From contig DLHF01000063.1 of assembly GCA_002483085.1 (NCBI GenBank), forward strand, positions 15,607-79,606: a stretch of 64,000 bases of DNA. The letters run 5' to 3'. Under the pieces are notes generated by a model. The model was not told where the DNA came from. It made no database searches and saw nothing but the letters and a program-made list of their open reading frames with translations. Below are positions 58,992-64,000 of this stretch, piece by piece (the stretch's first letter is position 1; each line of letters opens with the position of its first letter). A program made the translations under genes and the position numbers. The stretch comes from Ignavibacteria bacterium UBA7675. Lineage in GTDB: Bacteria; Bacteroidota; Ignavibacteria; Kapaibacteriales; UB7675.

Positions 58992-61900
58992 ATGACAACA
59001 ATGATACGTCGTATTCTTTTCTTTTTGGTCGGTTTTTGTATGACTCTGCCCCTCGCGGCGCAGACAATGTCGGTGTTTTCAATCGACCCTACCTATTTTC
59101 CGACCATCCAAGCCCGGCTCATTGTAGCCACTAAGCAGGAACAGTCTATCCGGAATTTTTCTCCGGGGGATTTTGTCATTACAGAAAATGGCAAGCCGGT
59201 TTCCGGTATTACCGTGAGCTGTCCACCGGTGACAGACAAGGGGTGTGTGAATGTTGTCATGGTAATCGACCAAAGTCTCTCCATGATGGAATTAATTCCC
59301 CCGGCGAACATAGTTACACGTTTGGAAGCTGTAAAGGCGGGTGCAGGCACATTTCTGCAGACCATTGACTTCAAGCCTCCTACCGTTGTTGCTCTTACTT
59401 CGTTTGACAAATACTCTTATGTGCTCAACGATTTTAGCAGCTCGCGTCTTCCGCTGGAAGGCAAAGTGCAGGGTATCAAACCGAATGAGGACATTGTAGG
59501 TACGAACTACGGAGCTGGTCTTGCCGACCCATTTGCTGGCGCGATTCCCTTGCTACAGCAGCGCTCGAAGCAGTGCCCCCGCGTGATTGTATTTTTGACT
59601 GATGGTTTTCCTTACAACCCCGATTTTTATCCTGATCAGGCCGATTCCATCCAGAAAATCCTGATACAGGAGGAGATACAGTTGTATGCGATTTCCATTG
59701 GCACCGACCACATGCACCCCTTGCTCAAGCGTTTAGCGGAAAAATCCGGCGGGATGGCTTTTGTAAAAGACAATCCTACGGTAGACGAGTTAAAAGGCAT
59801 CTATAAAAGAATTGCAGAGCAGGTGCAGGGAGCAGAGCCGTGTACGATAAGCTGGCAGGCTAATCTCGGTTGCGGCGATGACAGCAGGCTGCGCAAGCTC
59901 GAAGTAGCGTATCAGCCGCTGAGCATACGAGCTAATGAGCAGTACATTGCGCCCGAACGAAGCGTAGGGGAACTGAAGCAATCGGCGTATGTTCTTGCTT
60001 TTGGCAGCCCGCCGGTGGGCACACCAGTTACCAAGCAACTGAAGCTCACGGCTCGCAATTATCCCTTTACTATTAGTGGATCGGCATTTGACCCACCCAA
60101 TCCTTACTTTCAGGTGACCGACTGGGGCGGTGCTACTCCCGGTGAAGTTCCTCCGCTTAGTATTGCTGCCGGTGAAGAAAGAACGATTACCGTAACTTTT
60201 ACGCAGGCAGGCTCGCAGCAGTACCGTTCCGCTAATCTTTTATTGGCAACATCGCCTTGTGCGGTAGAGCCCGTAGCCGTATGGGGGGGAGCTCCTCCAG
60301 AAGAAGGCTCGCCTATCCGCTTATTTGCGCCCAATGGCGACCGCGATCTGTCGATATGCGACACGACGACCATTCGTTGGGGTGGTGTTCCCGAATATAT
60401 GCCTGTGCGACTGATGTACAGCACTGACAATGGAAGCAACTGGAATCTCATAAAAGATAATGTAACCGGCGATAGCTATGTATGGCAGCCTAGCCAGGTC
60501 ACTAATCAAGGCTTGGTAAAAGTAGAGTCTCTCAAGGATTTTATAGACTGGAAATGGGCGCGCCGCGAGGGCGATTTGGAGATAGATCGGGCGATGGGTC
60601 TTGGCGTGGATGGTAATAACTACAGCTATATGGTCGGCGACCACAAGGGCACGATCATGGTCGATACATTCGAGCTAAAGCAAAGCCCACGCTTTCTGGC
60701 TCGTTATGCGCCCGATGGCTCTGTGGTATGGGCTCGCGATATTGACAAGACTTCCATTGACATCGCTGTCTCCCGCGAGGGCGATTCCTATGTGCTCGGG
60801 CATACATTCCTTACCCGATATAGGTCTGATAGTACAGAAGCTTGGACTGTGAAATACCCTATTTTCCCAATTGATACTCTTGTGGATATTGCCATTGATG
60901 GGTCAGGCAACTGCTGGGTAGGCGGGATTACGACAATTGAAACAGGCGGGCCAGTTGATAATTACGAAATTTTTGTCCGCAAATACGGATCTAATGGCCA
61001 GTTGCAAATTCCTTCAATTGCCCGTCAGGATTCAAAGCTGTACGCTATTGCCGCTGATGCAAGTGGCAGCGTCGTGGTAGCTGGGTATTTTCAGGGTAAA
61101 AAAGGCGATTTGTTTGGAGGAGCTGCTATAGACCCGGGCTATTTCCTTGCGAAGTTCAACAATACAGGTAGCCAAGTCTGGGTGAAAAATACCGAAGAGA
61201 TTCATACGACAGCACTCGCGTGCGATAAGGACGGGAATATACTTCAGACCGGATGGTTTACTTCTACACGTAAATTTGGTACACTCCAGGTGACATCTTC
61301 CGGTGGCCAAGATATGTTCGTAGCCAAGTATCAGCCTGATGGCACTATCCAGTGGGTGAAAACTGGTGGCGCTACAGCGAGCACTTCCGAGTCTGGTGTT
61401 GATGTTTCGACCGATGGCAATGGCAATTGTTATGTGGTCGGTACCTTCGAAAAGAGCACGGCCAAAATGCGTATCGACGCCGTAGATGTTGATGCAAAAG
61501 GCCAGAGCGACGTATTCCTTGTAAAAATCAAGCCCAGTGGCGCAGTTGAGTGGATGAACGGTATTGGCGGTGTAAAATCGGATACTGTTGCGGCTCTTGG
61601 TGTAGACCAAGCTGGCAAGTGCTACATCGCAGGGGCTTTTGAAGAAACCGTTACGTTGGGTGTACACTCTATTACCAGCGGTGGCATGAAAGATGCGTTT
61701 GTAGCCTGTATTGGTGTAATTCCCGCAGGCGCCGACCTAAGCGACAGTGCGTTTGCCGTGCTTGCCCCGCAACTAACTGTGAAAGACAATCCGCTTAATG
61801 TAGGCGATATTGCCGTTGGAGAGTTTCTTTCCGCAACATTTAAGCAAGTTGTATGCAACACGGGTGCACAGCCGGTGCATATTATCACATCAAGTATCGG

Positions 61901-63731
61901 TGGTGCTAACAGTGCCGATTTTCAGCTCATTTCCAGCCTCGATAATATTACCATTGAACCAGGTGAGTGCAGAACAATAGAGGTCGTGTTTAGTCCCTCG
62001 GCAGTTGGTACGCGCAATGCCAGCCTTGTCATAGAGGCTGAGTGCATTCCCACGCTTTCCACTCCTCTAGTGGGCGTGGGGCTCAATCCGTGTCTGCTTT
62101 CATACACTAAAACGCTCAATGTCGATGATACAGATGTAGGCATTCCACTGGCGACGACATTTACTAACACGTTGATCAATACAGGTACGGAAACAATTAC
62201 TTTTACTGTTGCGATCTTTGGCCCCGGAAGCTCTGCCTACACGCTTCAGTCGCCTGCTACAGTGATACTCGGTCCTGGTGATCCCTATACACTAGTTGTA
62301 GAGTTTACACCCACGCAGCCCGGAGAGGCAGCCGCAGCCTATGTAAGCTATACATCTGAGTGCGGTACGCTCGTTGCCGAACTGTTCGGCAAAGGTGTGC
62401 CAGTGCCCCCGGTGATCGAAAGTGCCGAGGTGTACTGCGGCGATTTGCTGTGCCTAGGCGATACACGCGATACGATGGTCGTGATCTACAATCGTGGTAA
62501 AACCGACCTTCAGATTAATAATGTCACACTTTCCAAAAATACCGAAGGCTTTACGGTGTTGTCGTGGCCGGCGAAAATCGCTCCACAGAAAAGCGATACC
62601 GTGCGCCTGAACTTTACACCTGCGACAACTGGGTTCAAATTAGACAGTCTGGTGGTAACGAGTAATGCGTCGAACGATCCCATCTATCGTATTCCTGTAA
62701 GCGGTAAACTGCAAGACATTCGCTTAGATATTCCTGTGAGTCTTGCGTTTGGAACTGTTGCACCACGGGACTTGCCTGTGCGTAAAACTATTACAGTGCA
62801 CAATACTGGTGATGCCCGCGTGGAACTGACGGCAGCTTCATTCCGCTTGCCTGCGCCCTTTATCATTACCGGTGGAGTGCCTGCCACATTGAAGCCCGAC
62901 TCAAGTGCAGAGATTGAAATTGAATTTGGCGATCCGGGCAACAATGGCAGCTTTAGTGATGTCGTGGATATAGCGTGTACACCATCCTGTAAATCGTGGT
63001 CGGTAGAAGTATCCGGACGCCGCAGTGCAGCAGAAGCTCTGCTCTCGATTCCCGAACTTATTGCCGATCCGCACGACAGGAATTTCCGTATTCCCATCTC
63101 GCTTACAAGCGGTGGCGACTTTAGCCAGGCCGAAGGACGGAAGTTTACGATTGAAGTAAAATACAACGATGCTCTGTTCTTTATACATTCGTGCAGCAAT
63201 GGTAAGATTCTAAAAATTGACACTCTGGCTGCTGATAAACGAATCGTCGTGACAATCGAGGGCATCACGCCTTCGTCGGGAACGGTGCTCACAGAACTGA
63301 TAGGCGATATCTTGCTCGGCGATACGGTGGAAACGCCGATTGAAGTCGTAGTTGTGGACTGGGAAGACGTTGTTGGCTCGGTACAAAAGAATGGCACCTT
63401 GCGGCTTGTCAATACTTCCGACAGTGGTGGTCTGGATCGCCTGATACACGATCGCGGTCGCAAGCTCGGAATTGACCGCGTGGTACCCAATCCGGCGAAT
63501 ACACAGGCCAAAGTGTATATCAATACAGTGGAAATTGGCGAGCACGTGTTGGAAGTGTATGATACGGGTGGACGCAGGATATACCATATGTCGTGGACAG
63601 AAGTATCTACAAGCCTTGAAGGTGAAAATGAGATCATACTTCCTACGGAGCAATTCCCGGTAGGCTCGTATAATCTCGTGCTGAAAACACCGACGCGCAC
63701 GGCTGAAGGCCGCCTCGTTGTTATCCGCTAA
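58992..63731 (+). CDS. Giant secreted protein with VWA domain, propeller repeats, Hydin-like modules and T9SS sorting domain
   Basis: A protein of 1579 residues. A signal peptide (IRRILFFLVGFCMTLPLAAQ) precedes a von Willebrand A domain with MIDAS DQSLS (VMVIDQSLSMM) and VIVFLTDGFPYNPDFY. From about 520 to 920 there are SBBP-type propeller repeats (YVVGTFEKSTAKM; CYIAGAFEETVTLG; GNILQTGWFTST). From about 940 to 1370 ASPM/SPD-2/Hydin-like beta modules recur (VVEFTPTQPGEAAA; VRLNFTPATTGFK; IEIEFGDPGNNG). The end is a T9SS type A domain (VVPNPANTQAKVYI...FPVGSYNLVLKTPTRTAEGRLVVIR). A surface adhesion or matrix role is plausible. Confidence 0.9.
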   Translation: MTTMIRRILFFLVGFCMTLPLAAQTMSVFSIDPTYFPTIQARLIVATKQEQSIRNFSPGDFVITENGKPVSGITVSCPPVTDKGCVNVVMVIDQSLSMMELIPPANIVTRLEAVKAGAGTFLQTIDFKPPTVVALTSFDKYSYVLNDFSSSRLPLEGKVQGIKPNEDIVGTNYGAGLADPFAGAIPLLQQRSKQCPRVIVFLTDGFPYNPDFYPDQADSIQKILIQEEIQLYAISIGTDHMHPLLKRLAEKSGGMAFVKDNPTVDELKGIYKRIAEQVQGAEPCTISWQANLGCGDDSRLRKLEVAYQPLSIRANEQYIAPERSVGELKQSAYVLAFGSPPVGTPVTKQLKLTARNYPFTISGSAFDPPNPYFQVTDWGGATPGEVPPLSIAAGEERTITVTFTQAGSQQYRSANLLLATSPCAVEPVAVWGGAPPEEGSPIRLFAPNGDRDLSICDTTTIRWGGVPEYMPVRLMYSTDNGSNWNLIKDNVTGDSYVWQPSQVTNQGLVKVESLKDFIDWKWARREGDLEIDRAMGLGVDGNNYSYMVGDHKGTIMVDTFELKQSPRFLARYAPDGSVVWARDIDKTSIDIAVSREGDSYVLGHTFLTRYRSDSTEAWTVKYPIFPIDTLVDIAIDGSGNCWVGGITTIETGGPVDNYEIFVRKYGSNGQLQIPSIARQDSKLYAIAADASGSVVVAGYFQGKKGDLFGGAAIDPGYFLAKFNNTGSQVWVKNTEEIHTTALACDKDGNILQTGWFTSTRKFGTLQVTSSGGQDMFVAKYQPDGTIQWVKTGGATASTSESGVDVSTDGNGNCYVVGTFEKSTAKMRIDAVDVDAKGQSDVFLVKIKPSGAVEWMNGIGGVKSDTVAALGVDQAGKCYIAGAFEETVTLGVHSITSGGMKDAFVACIGVIPAGADLSDSAFAVLAPQLTVKDNPLNVGDIAVGEFLSATFKQVVCNTGAQPVHIITSSIGGANSADFQLISSLDNITIEPGECRTIEVVFSPSAVGTRNASLVIEAECIPTLSTPLVGVGLNPCLLSYTKTLNVDDTDVGIPLATTFTNTLINTGTETITFTVAIFGPGSSAYTLQSPATVILGPGDPYTLVVEFTPTQPGEAAAAYVSYTSECGTLVAELFGKGVPVPPVIESAEVYCGDLLCLGDTRDTMVVIYNRGKTDLQINNVTLSKNTEGFTVLSWPAKIAPQKSDTVRLNFTPATTGFKLDSLVVTSNASNDPIYRIPVSGKLQDIRLDIPVSLAFGTVAPRDLPVRKTITVHNTGDARVELTAASFRLPAPFIITGGVPATLKPDSSAEIEIEFGDPGNNGSFSDVVDIACTPSCKSWSVEVSGRRSAAEALLSIPELIADPHDRNFRIPISLTSGGDFSQAEGRKFTIEVKYNDALFFIHSCSNGKILKIDTLAADKRIVVTIEGITPSSGTVLTELIGDILLGDTVETPIEVVVVDWEDVVGSVQKNGTLRLVNTSDSGGLDRLIHDRGRKLGIDRVVPNPANTQAKVYINTVEIGEHVLEVYDTGGRRIYHMSWTEVSTSLEGENEIILPTEQFPVGSYNLVLKTPTRTAEGRLVVIR

Positions 63732-63754
63732 TTTCCCCGGAGTGGGCGAAAAAT

Positions 63755-63785
63755 CAACAGCCGGTCCGTAGAGGGCCGGCTGTTG
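63755..63785. terminator. Hairpin terminator at the end of the giant T9SS gene
   Basis: CAACAGCCGG (63755-63764) pairs with CCGGCTGTTG (63776-63785). On the minus strand it is followed by ATTTTTCG, so it could also end a leftward transcript entering from the right. Confidence 0.75.
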
Positions 63786-64000
63786 CTGTATAGGGGAATT
63801 AGGTTCGCCAACTACCTGCCGATAATGAGTGAGATTTCCCTTGTTGCAGATGTAGTTGCCGGTAGATAAATTATGTAATGCTGTCTGGATATCTGCTAGG
63901 GGTACGGGCGTTGTGATGGCGTGAACACAGCCGCTGTCATCAGTGGTTTCGTATAGGCTTGCTACCGTAGGAATAGATTGCAAATGGGCTATTGCAAATG
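63786..64000 (-). CDS. Possible C-terminal part of a leftward gene, cut by the window edge
   Basis: One minus-strand frame is open from the right edge through at least 63786 and reads protein-like (IAHLQSIPTVASLYETTDDSG; PLADIQTALHNLSTGNYICNKGNLTHYRQVV). It has no stop before the terminator-like hairpin and would run on over the 3' end of the giant gene, so either the true gene ends in another frame or this is chance. No family recognised. Confidence 0.3.

Noticed and set aside
59220..59240. Fourth copy of the dispersed repeat (CACCGGTGACAG in the giant gene)
   Set aside because: Only a short match inside a coding region; the flanking repeat sequence is absent.

Overview
The window is a bacterial chromosome segment carrying one complete transposable (Mu-like) prophage of about 33.5 kb (2730-36245). 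The host is most likely a member of the Bacteroidota/Chlorobiota (FCB) group. Three large secreted proteins end in a type IX secretion (T9SS) sorting domain, two lipoproteins carry fibronectin type III modules, and the best promoter in the window matches the Bacteroidota -7 consensus TAnnTTTG. The species cannot be named from the sequence.

Host left flank (1-2724): a menaquinone/ubiquinone C-methyltransferase and a divergent FAD-dependent oxidoreductase.

Prophage (2730-36245). The ends carry seven perfect copies of the 12-mer GTTCACTAATTA, three at the left and four at the right, the outermost pair inverted. The flanking host bases repeat CTAT(GG), as expected for a short target duplication. 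The centre (about 23.9-25.5 kb) is a lambda-like switch: a leftward operon (HTH repressor, separate S24 peptidase, secreted protein) faces a rightward early operon across two TTCAA-N4-TTGAA operators. The early operon holds a small basic protein, a MuA-like transposase, a Lar-like zinc protein, many small unknown genes, a MazG-like fusion, a Gam-like nuclease inhibitor, a ParB-like protein and, at the right end, a zinc ribbon and a MuF-like protein. No MuB ATPase is recognisable. Structural genes are split into two divergent blocks around a dyad-rich region at 18840-18974. The rightward block encodes gp36-like, gp37-like, terminase, portal, gpG-like and HExxH proteins. The leftward block encodes scaffold, capsid, fibres, lysis genes, tail tube, tail chaperones with a probable frameshift, tape measure, tail-tip proteins and a D12-class DNA adenine methylase. 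No contractile sheath is seen, so a siphovirus-type particle is inferred.

Host right flank (36246-64000): a T9SS subtilase, an enoyl-CoA hydratase, an OmpA-like protein, dienelactone hydrolase, alanine dehydrogenase, two related FN3 lipoproteins, imidazolonepropionase, a phosphofructokinase-like kinase, a MarR regulator, a T9SS Asp-box protein, a usp-fbp pair, a heat-shock cluster (two Hsp20 genes and dnaK), a phosphoribosyltransferase-like protein and a giant VWA/T9SS protein. A diverged intergenic repeat of about 210-250 bp occurs three times in this flank, once directly beside the prophage end. No rRNA, tRNA or CRISPR array was recognised.
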